64,000 nt of DNA from Phoebastria nigripes (GCA_035582835.1 JAYKAV010002486.1:615860-679859); one strand, 5' to 3'; positions 50,301 to 62,105 are shown, counted from the first letter of the stretch. Made by a program: numbers and translations. Notes: generated by a model not told the origin, from the letters alone.

Positions 50301-53300
50301 AGACACAAAGTATTTAATCCAAATCCTTTGCTAAATTTTTAGCCTTTTTCTCGTCTTAGCCTGCTTACCCATGCAGCTTTTAGTATGGCTTGAAGAAAAT
50401 AATGATATAAAGTGTCCTGAGTGTGATTCACAACATGAAATACAGTATGTGGGAATTATACAGATACATCAGAAACTTAGCGGACAGTGTGCAAGGACAC
50501 AGCTCCTATTGTTCACTAGGGACACTTACTCACACCCGTGCCCTGACAAAAGAAAACCAAATTAAAAACCTCTGATAAACTAGCCAATAGAAGTTGAGTT
50601 TTTGCCCCGTGTTTGCAAGCGGGATGAGCAGGTAGAATTTGAGAACTTCAGCTGTGTAGTAACCCATTGAAACTAGGGTTCTCTTTGATGCTGTGATTTT
50701 CAGTGCAAGTGTAATCTTCATGAACAAATCTCTGGAAGCCATTTTCTTCCTATCTTGATGTCTAGGTGTCGTCTTTTTCCAGGTAGTTTCATGGGGTTTT
50801 TCTGATTGTTTTGTTGTTTTGGGTTTTTTTAAATTAAGATGGCTGTTCACCTTCTTCCGTGAAATGATTCTTCATCTCTCCACAGTCTCCTAGCTTAAGT
50901 CAGAAGTGAGGTACAAGCTTAAGAGTTCATTTATTCTTCAGGGGGAAACAAACTGGTTTGGACAGGTATTTGAAAGGACACATCCACTAAATCAGTGTTG
51001 CTGGTTCAAGATAGCTCAGTAACTGGGTCCAGCTTTTTGCTTTGATGTCACTAATTGTTTGGACTCTGCCAGGCTGCTTGGAGGGTACTTGTCCCCATCT
51101 TGTGGTCTGTTCATAGATGCAGAACAGCTTTGCTGCTACTGCATGATGCAAAAGGTCATTAGGTAACTAAATCCACTGTGAATAGGACTGACAAAATGTA
51201 AGGTGCCCGTTAACCAACACTGATTCAAGTGAAACACGTCAGGTATTGCTGGCTTTCCTCGCATGAGGGTAGCACTAACAAATTGTCTCTGTAGTCTGAC
51301 CGTTTCTGTAGTCCGGCCTCATGGCAAGATCAAAAAAGTTCATGGGCTTCCCATCTTTGTAGTGATAGTATTGTCCTTCGTGTAAGATGTACTTTTTTAG
51401 TTGCCTTTGAGAACTTTCAGTGTCTTGGATAATAGCTGCTTAATTTCTTTATCATCTTGTGATGGCATTCAGCCTGAATAATTGAAATGCGGAATTGACA
51501 CATAGGCAGCCAAGCTGACTGTAGGTTTGGTAAGTCTGTCCGCCTGAATGTCAGGCTCTTGTTTCAGTGTTCCCACAGCAGAGCTCTGCATTACATTTAG
51601 CGTAACTTGTGATGTTAGGTTGCACTGTTTTTTCTAGAAGAGTGTAATCTCTTACACTGTCAAAAAGGCCAAAACCTTCATACCAAATTTTTATTAATTG
51701 CTTCAACAGTGTAACTTCAGGAGAATTGTATTTGGTCTCTGTATTGTTTAGGCTTTGACTAAACTAAAACCTGTGTTTGCTAGTCCTTCTGATTTCTAGT
51801 CTTGCATAAACATAGTGTATGTTTGAGAAGGCAGAAACATGGTTTGCCAGTCCATTGCATCTCATCAAAGTCAAATTATAAAGTCTAATTTCTGAAAGGA
51901 AAATATTTTAATACTGGTAATTACTGTTCTGGTGAAATATTGAGGCTGGAAACAGCTGAATTATGTCAATTAAAATCCTCAGTTAACTTCTGTTAAGGAA
52001 TAATTTAAAACAACAGTAGTAGTACATTGCACACTACTTTCTGAAGGCACATAACTCTTGGCATTACTGAGTGACAGATACGCATGGACCAGTTGGAAAA
52101 TACCACAAAGGGAGGGCTGTTAAATGTTCAGATTTGCCTTGATGACTTTATAAAAAAAGTCTGCTAAAAATCTCCTGCAATGAATATGACCCTCAGCAGT
52201 AATATTTATGTAGTGTAATTAGAGTGTTTGTTAGGGATCCCGTTATTGTTCACAATGTAATTAGGCTTATAATCTAGTAAATGTGACATACTATAATGTT
52301 CTGCTTTGTAAACATTATTGACTCCATTTTAAGACTGAGATTGCCTCTTGCCAAAAAATAAAAGAAAATCATGGCCTCATAAAAACTTCTAATTATTTAG
52401 ATGTGCACTCGATGTGTTCCTGATGCAGTCAAAGTTGAGACTGAACCAAGGTGAATATTGAACACAGGTGCAAGCTTCGGTGCAGGTGATTTGCCAACCT
52501 CCTTTTATGTAAACCTCAGCTGTCTGCTTAAATCTCACTAAGTTTACGGGGGAGAAGGTGCAAATCTGAATAGCTTTTTAACCTCATCTGCACAGGCATA
52601 TTCATATTGTGCTTCTGCCTTATTTTTCATGTTTCTAGGTAATAACCAGGTATTGATTTGTTGCTAATCCAATGTAACCATGTATGTGTATTGATCAGTT
52701 ATTCATTCATGGGAGGAAACTGAAAATGGGCTTGGCTGAACAGTTCATCTTTTAGAGCTGAACTTAAATTTTTGTAAATTTTGTTGAATCTTAAATGGAC
52801 AAGAACTTGGATACTAGATTACTTAAGCAGTAAGCAGAATGGGCCATCGCTAAAAATGAGTTTTTATTTCATGTTTGCTATTAAAGACCCTTAATAAAAC
52901 TGTTATCTTGGTGTAACTACTTGTATCATTCATTTTTTTTCAACTCAAATAATGACATGATCTGATTCTCTTAAGCTCTGCTCTTTTGAGACCTGTGTGT
53001 GCTACATGAACACAGAGGAAGCCTTGCTTCTGTTTGTTACTCTGAGAGCATTCTCTCTGCAATGATCTTTGTTAGTCAAAATATCTTACAATACTGGTAG
53101 TAGTTTTCTGAAGAGTACAAAGTGACTGCTCTCAGCAATGAGAACAGATTCCAGATAGGAGACTTTTTTGATATAAACTTTACTTTTATTGCGATAGCTA
53201 TTAGATGCTGTTTCTACCATCAGCCACTGTACAAACAGACCAAAAGACAGGTGCTAGCAAAGCATCTATAGTCTAGGTAGCTTGCTCTAATTGCAGTCTC

Positions 53301-56300
53301 TCACTGTGAAAACTTTTCCACAGCTGTGCCAGCAAACATTGCAGACCTGAGAAACATAGAAGTGCTCAACTTTTTCAACAACCAGATTGAGGAGCTTCCT
53401 ACACAGATTAGCAGCCTCCAGAAGCTCAAACACCTGAATCTTGGGTGCGTATCTTAATGCGAAAATTTGCTGTAATAGAGGTACTATCAAACATTGTCGC
53501 AACTGAAACTGGAACTTCTTATTTTTTGCTGTTAAATTTTCTTTTTGAAAATGTTTGTGATGATAACTTGGCAATTATGGCTTCAGAGTGTTTAGCTAGT
53601 GTCCTGAATAATCAGATACTTAAGTGATCAAGCACTTACTCTGATTGCTGATAACCATTTAAGGGCAACAGCAACTCACATTCATCTAATACCGAAGTCA
53701 AACTTAACAATTATTGAATTTTACTTCCCTACCAACTGTCTCTTAATTCTGTGGTTGCTGTGTAAGAGCCAGCTCTATTTTCTGTTCTGCTTTGTTAAAA
53801 AAAAAAATAAAGAAAATAAAGAAACCAAATACTAATTTTTCCATGTTAATTTAGGACTTTAATGTCAAAGTCCCAAATTTGGGATTAAAGAAATTTCAAT
53901 TTCTATTAAACCTGTGAAAGAAGCAGCAAATCTTTAAATGTGGTGTGCATTTAATTCAAAGAGCTAGTATTGACTGAATTTGAGCCAGAGGCATTCCTGT
54001 TAAGTGTTCAGATACCATATTCCAGTAGAGTTGGTATACTTTATAATAACTACAGTTGCAGAAGGCTTTCTTGAATTATTAAGAAAATAAGTNTGAAGCA
54101 CAGAACCTCCTCAAAACTAACTGGACATATTAAAGTGTAACTACTTAGGAAAGCACTAGTAGGGGCGAGCTTTAGCTTTATAGCCTTTTCATAGAAAGAA
54201 TGCTTGTATTTTATAAATTCAAACTTCTGAACACCTTAATCAAATATAATCAAATATAATCAAATAGGATTTTTTACTATTTTAAATATCAAATTACTTT
54301 GGCTAGGCTCTGTGTATCCTGCTTTAGATACTTCTGTAAAGTGCTGATAATTGAATTGCATCCTGAACTGTTGGAATGCCAATAAATGTTTTCATGATGA
54401 TCTGTCTTCTCTGGTCTTTATTTGGTCACTTTAGATCTCTAGCATGCCCTAATATCTGTTTGAACCTGGATTTGATCATGAATGAATATTTGCTCTGAAA
54501 AGCAGCATTTTACATGCCTTGGGAGTTAAGATCCGTATTTTGGAATGGCATATGAAGTGTTGCAGTGTATAGAGGGAGGAAGAGGTTGGGCTCTTTCCAT
54601 GGATTGAAGCAGTGACAAGTGTTCGTGTAGTTCAAGTGCTGGTCTTCACTACATTTTTTTTCTATTAATGTAGTATGAAAGGCCACTTGGGGTTAAGTCT
54701 GGCAGACATTTAGGTCTGGAACCACAGTTGCCCCCTTCGTGTGTCGTGTGGTCCAAGATCTTGTAGATTAAATGCTCTTCCTTCTTAATCCCCTCCTTAC
54801 CCAGTTTCTTCCAGACACAGGTTTAGTTCTGCAAAATGGGTTCTGCTTCAGAAGTCCTTGGAATCAGTGAAGGGGAAACTTTTCTACTCTTAATAGTTTG
54901 GGGCTGGGGGTGGGGAGAGCCCAGAAACCCTCTTGTCATCTGCAGTATACAGACAGGGCATCAAAGCAACCTTCTGGGGGAGAGGGGAAGCTTGAATAAG
55001 AGCATACATGATTTTTGGGAGGATTTTGGTGCAGAAGGATCAAGTAGTGGGGTGGGAAGAGGGAAGGTGTACTGCTGCACTGAAAGCTTAAAAAAAAAAA
55101 AAATCTGGAAGGCAGGTGTGGCACCATTTCTGTGGCACAAGCTCAATGTTTGAACTCCTGCACGGCCGAATAGTGCTCGGCAGGGACTTTCAGCTGGTTC
55201 TTTTTCCATGCCAAAGAATAGATACCATTCTGCCTGTTGTCAATAGGGAGAACACTCCTCTCTCTGTTCCTTGCTTACAAAAGGGAAGGCCATCAGGGGC
55301 ACTTACTCTTTTTACTAGTGAAAAAGGAGCTGCTTTCTTTAGTCCTATTTGATATGAAGAACAGTTTTAAAAGCAGTGGCAAGTCTGCAGTAGCAATAGT
55401 GGAGAATGCTTTTCTGTATTTTGATAGCTACTACTGCAAGAGTAATACTATAGGTGCATGTCTGTGGTAGGACTGCTCATCGGGGATGAGGAAGAAGAAG
55501 ATTTCATTCAGAATTTAGCTACAGAGAGCTGATCTCTAAAGGTTCTTGTTCTGGTGGGGCTGGTTTATGCAGAAGTGGGAGAGGGAAAGTGAGATTAGTA
55601 TCTGAGAGCCTGTAAAAGAAATGTTGTACATGTAGTCATCATGCTTAGTCTGGAGGTGCAGCTGCTCTTGTGTTTAATTCAGCGTCCAAAGGACTTTTAG
55701 CAGATAGGCTTATTAAGTGTCCTGTAGATGTCTTTCATAGTATTTATCGCGTAGTATAGCACAGTGTTTGACAAACATTGCATGAGGGGGGGAGGGAAGG
55801 CCCTAGAGAATAGAGCCAAAAGTCTTTATTATTTTTGGGTACCCAACTTTGTTAATACTTTGACTTGAGTTTTCATAGTTTTTAGCATTACATCACTCTT
55901 CATAAATTCACATTGTATCTTCTCTTGACTTCAGTGGTAGCTATCATTTTTGTGTCAGAAGGAGAGTCAAATTAAGAATATGTTTAGAGATAACATGTGA
56001 AAGGTCATGATTGTTTCCCATCATAAGAATAAAATCCAGTTCTTCAAAATAGCTACCTGTACATGCTCTTCCTGAAGATGCCTGTCTTCTCTGTTCCACT
56101 TTCAAACCCAGGTGACAAATGAAGCAAGATCCATACAGGCAAGCTATATGTTTGGTGTACGTACACTAGGGACAGTATAAATAATGGGCTGGTAGTTCTT
56201 TTCTGTTCCTGTGATAAGTAGCCAGAGCTCTAGCTTGTACACAGACAGTAAGGTGCTATGAATATCATCTCCAGCTCCTTGCCTTTCTTTGTCGTTGCAG

Positions 56301-59218
56301 TGGCTTTAGCGATTATCTGGATCCCCTCATTCAAGCCCTTTGAGGTCAGAGAAAAGTACTGTGTTTTCTGTAGCTTGTCTGCTCCAGGTTGTCAGAGAAA
56401 CCTTTTTCTCCTGTTAGCTTTCCCCATCTTCTTCTGGCTTTTGCCAGTAGGAACTGGTATTCTAAACCCTCTAAGACTGGCTGAACGAGCTATATTTAGA
56501 CTAAGCCTCATCAATCAGAGGGCTGGCATTTTATTTACCTCATGCTCCATGTGCATCAATAGTTATCTAGTGACACAAATTTGCTGTTCTTAAGGAGGGG
56601 TTTGAGCAGCAAATATCAATGAACGTAAATACTGTGCAGTCAAGGTACTCCTTGTTGTATTTGGTACCGTGGTGAAGAACTATGTAGTATGGGGGAATGG
56701 CAGATGGTAAAGAAGCTGTGCAAAGGGGTAGTTTGTAGTTTAGCTAGAAGATAGGTCATCTACCAAGGACCAGCTTCCTCAGCGGCACACTTTAAGCTGA
56801 GCATAGCACTGTGGCACCTCTCTCTCTTTTGCTTCGTGTTTCAGGTGTGGCTGTTGATTGACATAACAGATGGGATCCCTTGTGAGTGCATAAGTTTTGG
56901 GCATATTTATGAGAGTAAGAGCTGAAAAAAGTCTGCGTCGCAAAAGACGTGCTCAGTATCTTGTAGCATCAAGCCCTTTTTCAAAACAAAACGAAAGGGA
57001 ATTTTGGTGTAGATTACATTTTTTAGAAATGAAACTCTCGTTGCCTGTATTATTCCTACCAAATGAAGTGAATACTGATGTCATGTTCTGTTTTTTCCTC
57101 TTCACCTACAGCATGAACAGGTTAAACACCTTGCCAAGGGGATTTGGCTCTTTACCAGCTCTGGAGGTTCTTGACTTGACCTACAACAACTTAAATGAAA
57201 ATTCTCTACCAGGAAACTTCTTCTATCTGAGTAAGAAACTTTTCTAAAACTCTACAAATCTTCATGATATGGTGCTTTGCTTTCTGCAGTTGAAATTTAT
57301 TTGAAGGAGACCAAACTCCAACAGAATTTTTTTCTGATATTTATGTTTTACTTTGAATATCTCTTGAATATTTCTACATAGCTCAGCAATATTTATCACT
57401 GATATACAGTCACCTGACACCATTGGACATGAGAAGACTTGGTTAGTAATGGTATATTAGTTTTCTTCTGAGTAATATTTCCTTGGGTCCCATACTCAGT
57501 TAAAACTTTGTGGAAGCTTGCAAGCCTCAGGGGAAAGTAAACTGTTTCGCAAGGCAACTGTTGTGTGTTGACTCTGGAAGCAATTGTGTTCCTGATAGTT
57601 CATTACTGAAATAGTTTTAACAGCTTGTGGATGTTGAAGTGACCAGTATGTTAAAAAATATGCTAAGGTTACAAAGCTTTGCACAGGAATGGTAGAGCTA
57701 AGCTGACCTTTGCACATGTTAAAAATACGCGCTCAGAGAGTTAAAATAAAGGTATTGTAATGCATATGTGCAAAGGGGCTGCATTATAGTTGCCTAAGCA
57801 ACTTGAATTCTGCCAGTTTCTGGATTTCAGTGATTGTGCTACCTTACTGGTCTTTTCAGTGTACTATGCTGAAGTGACTTCAGGATCAATGCATTTAGCA
57901 GCAAATGTGACAGGCGAGGGGAGAGGAAGGAGTGCTGCTGTCTGAGAGATTTCGTGATTGTAACCTGGCAGAGGGAAATTTTTAAGTCAGCATTATTAAA
58001 AATGGTCACATATAATGAAATGAAAAGATGAGGAGGAGTAAACTGCATAAGAGAAATGGGATCTCCTCTCTGATGGGGAGGAGAGGTTTTGCTGACCTGA
58101 CCACTTTCCTTCCTGCTGCACCCAACAGTTCTTTGTGAGTCTCCATTTTATTTTTTTTTTTATTTTTTTTCCAAACTGTCATGTATGCTCGTTCAATAAT
58201 AGCAAGCTGCATGGTTGTGCTGGGTCATGTCTTTTTCTGTGAATTTCGTAGAGACTAAGCATGGAAATCACAAATTATACAATTTGAGCCTTCTCTATTG
58301 CTCTCTTTTAAGGTCTCTTTCCCAGTGTTAGGCTGCTTTCTATAGAGCTTAACATAGATGTGTATTTGTCCAAAAAAGATGATTTTTTTTTAATGTTTGT
58401 TTAGGATGCAAATTGATGTAATGAATACGAATCGGGGGTAATAAAGAGTAATGACTGTATTCTGACAGCTGAGCATTGAGACTATACGCCAGAACCTGCC
58501 AGAGTCTACTATTGCAGAAATTGTTAATTGTGCCGGTCCTTTTGAATATAGATGTTTTCCTGAACTCACCAACAATACAATAAGCCAGTAAATCTAAGTT
58601 TAACCTGCTTGTTATTATTGTGAGCCCTGGGTATGTCAAAGGCTTTTCACCGAGTCAGGGTTATTAATCAAACCTGACTCCCTTTTATTGATTAGACCTC
58701 AAATGGTTGGGTTATATGCCACCCTGTTTATATATTGCTATTTAATTTGCAGCCACCCTGCGTGCACTCTATCTAAGTGACAACGATTTTGAAATCCTGC
58801 CGCCAGATATTGGGAAGCTCACAAAGTTGCAGATAGTAAGTAATTTATCTAAATTCTTGGAAAATCAATTCACTTTTGCAACGCTTGTAGGAATAGAATC
58901 TAGTCAATTTGAGGAGGAGTAGTGTATGCTTGCAGGAATAGACCACTAGACCTGGAACTGTTTCTTGTTTACCAGCAGGCACTTGTAAATAAATTGGAAG
59001 AATTGAGTTTTTAGGAGAAAGGTGGGGGCAGAGGGAGTAGAGTTCTGTTTTAGGCTGCTTTATGGTAACAAAATTGTTCTGACTACTTTATATTCTCTCT
59101 TAGCTCAGTCTTAGAGACAATGACCTGATATCACTGCCTAAAGAAATTGGTGAGCTCACTCAGCTTAAGGAACTTCATATCCAGGGAAATCGTCTTACTG
59201 TGCTGCCCCCAGAACTAG
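26199..59218 (+). CDS. RSU1: Ras suppressor protein 1, exons for residues 1-199
   Basis: Joined coding exons: 26199-26307, 37348-37398, 53324-53444, 57112-57230, 58753-58835, 59104-59218 (598 bases, 199 codons plus one base). The product starts [17 protein letters not shown] and then runs as about seven leucine-rich repeats of 23 residues (LxxLxLxxNxLxxLP pattern), for example [59 protein letters not shown] and [12 protein letters not shown]. The known protein has 277 residues, so the last repeat end and the C-terminal region are beyond the window. RSU1 binds the LIM5 domain of PINCH1 and joins the ILK-PINCH-parvin complex at integrin adhesions; it was first found as a suppressor of Ras transformation. 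The ATG has A at -3. CUBN lies upstream on the same strand, matching the known gene order. Confidence 0.97.
26912..27107 (+). repeat. Block of four consecutive hairpins
   Basis: Four inverted repeats follow one another. (1) GCTGTAT 26912-26918 with ATACAGC 26924-26930. (2) GCAATATC 26929-26936 with GATATTGC 26945-26952. (3) A 41-base arm 26961-27001 with 27021-27061, extended by CTGTA 27003-27007 with TACAG 27015-27019 around a 7-base loop; 36 pairs are Watson-Crick, four are G-U and one is undefined because of an n. (4) A 12-base arm 27076-27087 with 27096-27107, with one G-U pair. Function unknown; it may be a palindromic transposon relic or a structured RNA. Hairpins 1 and 2 share two bases and cannot form fully together. 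Confidence 0.85.
27436..27510 (+). repeat. Near-perfect 29-base-arm hairpin
   Basis: Arms 27436-27464 and 27482-27510 pair at 28 of 29 positions, with one T-T mismatch (27447 with 27499), around a 17-base loop. At 75 bases it is the size of a microRNA precursor but unusually perfect. No known microRNA is recognised by eye. Confidence 0.85.
27913..27958 (+). repeat. Hairpin with two pairing registers
   Basis: TCAGGGACCAC (27913-27923) pairs perfectly with GTGGTCCCTGA (27948-27958). The loop carries a second palindrome, CTGTGGTCCACAG (27935-27947), whose GTGGTCC can also pair with the left arm. Confidence 0.8.
31099..31302. promoter_or_regulatory. CpG-dense patch inside the RSU1 intron
   Basis: Eleven CpG in about 204 bp, against few in the surrounding intron. 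It contains AAAATGGCGCC, similar to the YY1 site, and TGAGTCG, similar to an AP-1 site. It may be an internal promoter or enhancer; this is inferred from base composition only. Confidence 0.35.
33761..33893 (-). mobile_element. CR1 LINE 3' tail, minus strand
   Basis: Reverse complement of the CR1 end: GGAAGGGACCTTTAAAGGTC, ATCTAGTCCAAC, CCATGGGCAGGGACATC and GATCAGGTTGCTCAGAGCC. It matches the 3' end of the copy at 62106-63092 with few differences. Severely 5'-truncated; no coding sequence. Confidence 0.92.
34742..35292 (-). mobile_element. Solo LTR, ERVL-like, minus strand
   Basis: A 551 bp element with TG/CA ends on either strand, flanked by imperfect 5 bp target copies (CCTGC and CCTCC). 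Read on the minus strand it carries a cAMP-response-like TGACGTCA (35064-35071), a TATAAG box eight bases further on (35051-35056) and an ATTAAA polyadenylation signal further downstream near 34870, in the proper order for an LTR. Its sequence recalls a common LTR of bird genomes. No retroviral internal genes lie next to it, so it is a solo LTR. The ERVL assignment rests on the 5 bp target size and memory of the family. Confidence 0.75.
36203..36723 (-). mobile_element. Solo LTR, ERVK-like, minus strand
   Basis: A 521 bp element with TG/CA ends and 6 bp flanks TCAGAT and TCNAAT, which agree at four bases with one undefined. On the minus strand a TATAAAA box (36356-36362) is followed 76 bases later by AATAAA (36275-36280), a compact R region layout. 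No internal retroviral genes adjoin it. The 6 bp target copy suits ERVK-type integrases; the family is otherwise unconfirmed. Confidence 0.65.
37348..37398 (+). CDS. RSU1: RSU1 coding exon 2
   Basis: A 51 bp exon after TCGTTTGCAG and before GTAAGT, phase 1 at both ends. It encodes [17 protein letters not shown], the first leucine-rich repeat. Its length is a multiple of three, so skipping it would keep the frame. Confidence 0.95.
37473..37491 (+). repeat. T tract near an RSU1 donor
   Basis: Nineteen T in a row, beginning 74 bp after the donor of the 51 bp exon. A second run of about 17 T lies near 37720. Confidence 0.9.
41257..41724 (-). pseudogene. Unrecognised minus-strand open frame, 155 codons
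   Basis: An open frame interrupted only by one n. The product is mixed in composition, with no signal peptide, membrane segment or family motif that I recognise (for example [20 protein letters not shown]). It lies antisense within a long RSU1 intron. It could be chance, or the remnant of a retrocopy or transposon. No splice-related or promoter evidence supports a gene. Confidence 0.15.
49015..49215 (+). mobile_element. Ancient amniote interspersed repeat-like segment
   Basis: GATAAAAGGTCCATCTAACC, CAGTATCTGTTCTTCAACAG and GGGCAACATCAGACTTCCAG follow in the order of an old repeat common in reptile and bird genomes. Strongly diverged; family not assigned. Confidence 0.45.
53324..53444 (+). 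CDS. RSU1: RSU1 coding exon 3
   Basis: It follows AACTTTTCCACAG and ends in phase 2 before the weaker donor GTGCGT. It encodes [20 protein letters not shown] and [19 protein letters not shown], covering repeats two and three. Confidence 0.96.
53445..57111 (+). other. RSU1 intron, 3.7 kb
   Basis: Apart from splice signals, only a short decamer repeat (CAAATATAAT, 2.5 copies at 54241) is visible. Confidence 0.65.
54241..54266 (+). repeat. CAAATATAAT decamer repeat
   Basis: Two full copies of CAAATATAAT and a third partial copy in tandem. Confidence 0.9.
57112..57230 (+). CDS. RSU1: RSU1 coding exon 4
   Basis: It follows TCTTCACCTACAG and ends with one base before GTAAGA. It encodes [19 protein letters not shown] and [20 protein letters not shown]. 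The latter is a slightly longer repeat than its neighbours. Confidence 0.96.
57231..58752 (+). other. RSU1 intron, 1.5 kb
   Basis: Only short T tracts around 58150 and 58383 are visible; no repeat or gene is recognised. The next intron, 58836-59103, is only 268 bp. Confidence 0.65.
58753..58835 (+). CDS. RSU1: RSU1 coding exon 5
   Basis: It follows TTTAATTTGCAG and ends in phase 0 before GTAAGT. It encodes [19 protein letters not shown] and GKLTKLQI, one leucine-rich repeat and the start of the next. Confidence 0.96.
59104..59218 (+). CDS. RSU1: RSU1 coding exon 6
   Basis: It follows ATTCTCTCTTAG and ends with one base before GTAAGA. It encodes [20 protein letters not shown] and [18 protein letters not shown]. 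The next exon, expected to open with a short linker and the C-terminal capping region, is not found in 59219-64000. Confidence 0.96.
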
Positions 59219-59557
59219 GTAAGATTATGGATGATCATTTATTTATTTGAATAATAACGATAATGATACATTGTGTTTCCTCTGAAATGAAACCAGTTGT
59301 TAAACTCTAGGAAATTATTATGCTTAAGTCATCATTGCTGCTAATATTTACTTTTCCCTGAGAAACACTCACTTTTTCACTCCTACTGGATATGCAGGAG
59401 GGGCCAGAAGATGATGTGTGTTTGGTTTTACTATTTTTTTTACATGTTACGTTTGCCTTGTGTATTACTACACCTGACTACCAATTTGTATGTAGCATCT
59501 TGCTTTTTTTTGCCTTTATCAATCTAGTGGACTACATGATGCTGAGTTTTTGTTTTG

Positions 59558-59578
59558 TTTTTTTTTTTTTTTTTTTTN

Positions 59579-59611
<33 letters not shown>
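59558..59611 (+). repeat. Long T tract
   Basis: A run of 54 positions, all T except one n at 59578. It lies 340 bp after an RSU1 donor. No reverse-orientation retroposon body is visible downstream, so it is listed as a simple repeat. Its true length is uncertain because such runs are hard to sequence. Confidence 0.95.
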
Positions 59612-60464
59612 CCTCGCCACTGGTAGATGAAAGTTGCTCTCATTTCCTTAATTTCAGGTGTTTATTCCTTGACATGGGTATACTTTCTTTAGCTTTTTGT
59701 CAAAGTCATATTTATTTATGAAGCCTCTTTCAACAGCAATAACATTTTGGAAGCGTTTAGTATCTGTAAATGTACTTTTCTGTAGCTTCCTAAATTACAG
59801 CCTTGTTTTTTTTCCAGAAAGTGGAAGTTAAATGCTGCACTGAGTCTAACCACCTTCTGTGGCTAATTAAATGTTCTAAACATGCTGCTGCCTTACAAGC
59901 ATAACAGCAAATTCACTTTAAATGGTTTTGCCATCATTGTCCAAACCAAGTGGAAATGTTTGAAAAAAAATTCTTGGTGTTTGTTTTGCACTGACCTGCA
60001 AAACTCAGGATGGCCAAGGGAAGCATTTCTCCTTTTAGTTAACATTTGTTTGCGTTATAGAACAATATCACAATCTGGTAGAGAAAGGACTTGTAATTTT
60101 GCCCCACCTAATCAGGATGAGGTGCATTGACACAGCTTAAGTGCTTGTCATCTCCATTCTTTATTATTCAACTGCTATTCTATAAATTATCCTTTCCTCT
60201 TCCTGAATTAATTTACCAAGGCTTCATTTTATGGTCTTACCCAAGATCCTCATTCATGACTGGTTGGCATAATTTCTATTGCAGTCTATGCCATGTGTAG
60301 CACTAGAACTATATCAAGTATTTAAAATGGCTTAGATTTTGGGGTGTATTTCCAGAGAACATTACACTGAAGTCTAGATTTGTAACTTGTGCAACTTGCA
60401 AGCATATTTACTGTGCAAAGCAATGTTCTTGCTTGCTTATTAAACATCTAGGCAAACATTTAGG

Positions 60465-60665
60465 GAACAGAGTTTAGTAAATGGAGCACCAGGCTGGGCT
60501 TCGGAGGGCTTGTTTGAGGCCAGGTAGGAGCAGGCCACAGGCAAGCATGAATCTGCTGGATGATTAGAAAAAGTCACTCCATCTCTGCAGCCCTGTTTTC
60601 CCTTCTGCAAAGTAGGACAATTTAGAGAAGTAGGCCCCTTTGCAGACAGTTTTAGTCTGCCAAGG
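60465..60665 (+). mobile_element. MIR-like SINE fragment
   Basis: The order of AATGGAGCACCAGGCTGGGC, AAAAAGTCACTCCATCTCTG, CAGCCCTGTTTTCCCTTCTG and CAAAGTAGGACAAT follows MIR from its tRNA-like part to its 3' half. Divergence is high, as expected for an element inserted before the amniote radiation. Confidence 0.55.
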
Positions 60666-62039
60666 AAAGGTGGTATGCGAGTGTTACACCCTAATGAATG
60701 GACTGCTAATTCCATAGTCGCCATCTGAGGGAAAAACAATTTTATCTGCTGTCTGAGGTGTCCCTCCTAAATTTTTAAAATTGAATTATAATGTAAGGAG
60801 AACTATCCAAATACTTTGTGCTGTGCATGTTGGATAAATAGCTTTTCAATGAGCAGGTCCTATTTGCATTAATTGGAGGTACTGCTGTTCCATTTAAAGT
60901 AAACAATCTTTCCTCTCTCATTATCACTTTCATAATTAAAGTTGCTGAAGGCTTTTGACTGGCTTAGTTTGGGCACTGGTGGACAGCAATGAGTCTTTAG
61001 ATGCTCATTTACCAGGGAGATGGGCACAATATAAACACCAGAATAAAACAGTGTATTTGAATGAGGAGCAGGGGAGGAGTACATTAAACTGGTTTTTAAA
61101 GGTAGTGGAAATAAGTGCAGAAGAAGGCATGGAGAGTAGGGTATGAGAAGATGCCACAGACAGGCATTGGGATCATAATTTTGGAATGGAGAGAGATATC
61201 AATAAATAAAACCCTGCAGTCTGCTCTTAATTTCACCTGATGTGATTGATCGTGACAGGCACCAGTAAGAGGGCTGGGGGAGATCAGTATTATCCTCCGC
61301 TGTGTTTAGCAGAGAATACCTATCACTAATTTAAGAAAAATATTCTTGCCCAGGAGTAAAAGAGGGGTCTAGAAGAGTGCACTGGTGCTCTGGGTGAGGG
61401 TGCTTGTCTGTAAATACAGTACGTGTGAGTGATGAACGCAGGAAATGGCCGGGAGTAGGTGGGTGGAATTTGCAGCTTGTTTTTATCATTTGTCTCTCAA
61501 AATCCTGTTCATGAGGAATGGTGGTGGGCAGTCATATATAAACTTTAAAGAAGCGCTGGCATTTTTTTCCCTAGCATTTAAAAGGTTATGTGCTGCATTG
61601 CGAGACAAATAAATCATGATTCACTGCAACAACAGAGTTGCAGTCAGTTATATAAATTGCCAAGGAAGCACTAAATCTGTCACTTTGTGTATTCTGACCA
61701 TTTAACGATTGGAATGGTGTTTGGAAAGAAAGCCGAATAGAAACAAGAACCACGTAAAGTGGCAGGTGCAATTAGTAAGATCAGTGATGGTGTTTTAAGT
61801 TCATTGTATGGTCATCTGGGTGGACCCATATGTGCCACATAAAAGATTTTCTTAGGGGAGTGAGGAGTGTAAGAATAGTATATGGTGCAGAATATTCACA
61901 AAGTTGTAGCTAAATGTAAATAGCCACCTAGAGAATGTAAACAGCTTATCTGTAGGTTTGCATTTTTGATGTGAAAACAAATGGCATGATTTTTAAAACC
62001 CAGATTCCAATGTTGACTGTGTTCGTTTCCCTGCTGCCA

Positions 62040-62066
62040 ACACACATGTGTGCGCACACGTACACA
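62040..62066. repeat. Alternating purine-pyrimidine stretch
   Basis: Twenty-seven bases alternate perfectly between purine and pyrimidine, with two overlapping 12-base palindromes (CACACATGTGTG and GTGTGCGCACAC). Such sequence can adopt Z-DNA. It ends about 40 bp before the CR1 copy. Confidence 0.85.
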
Positions 62067-62105
62067 GAGTTTGCTTATGCATGTGGGAAGAACAGTGATT
62101 TCTAA

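Larger units (their letters stand above)
37399..53323 (+). other. RSU1 intron, 15.9 kb
   Basis: No exon is recognisable. T tracts lie at 37473-37491 and about 37720-37736. An old amniote repeat lies near 49020. Two minus-strand open frames of 155 and 120 codons (41257, 43207) have no recognised domain. The rest shows nothing I can name. Confidence 0.65.

Noticed and set aside
57839..58639. Minus-strand open frames between RSU1 exons
   Set aside because: Short, low in complexity and without conserved motifs; they lie in a sense intron with T-rich stretches.
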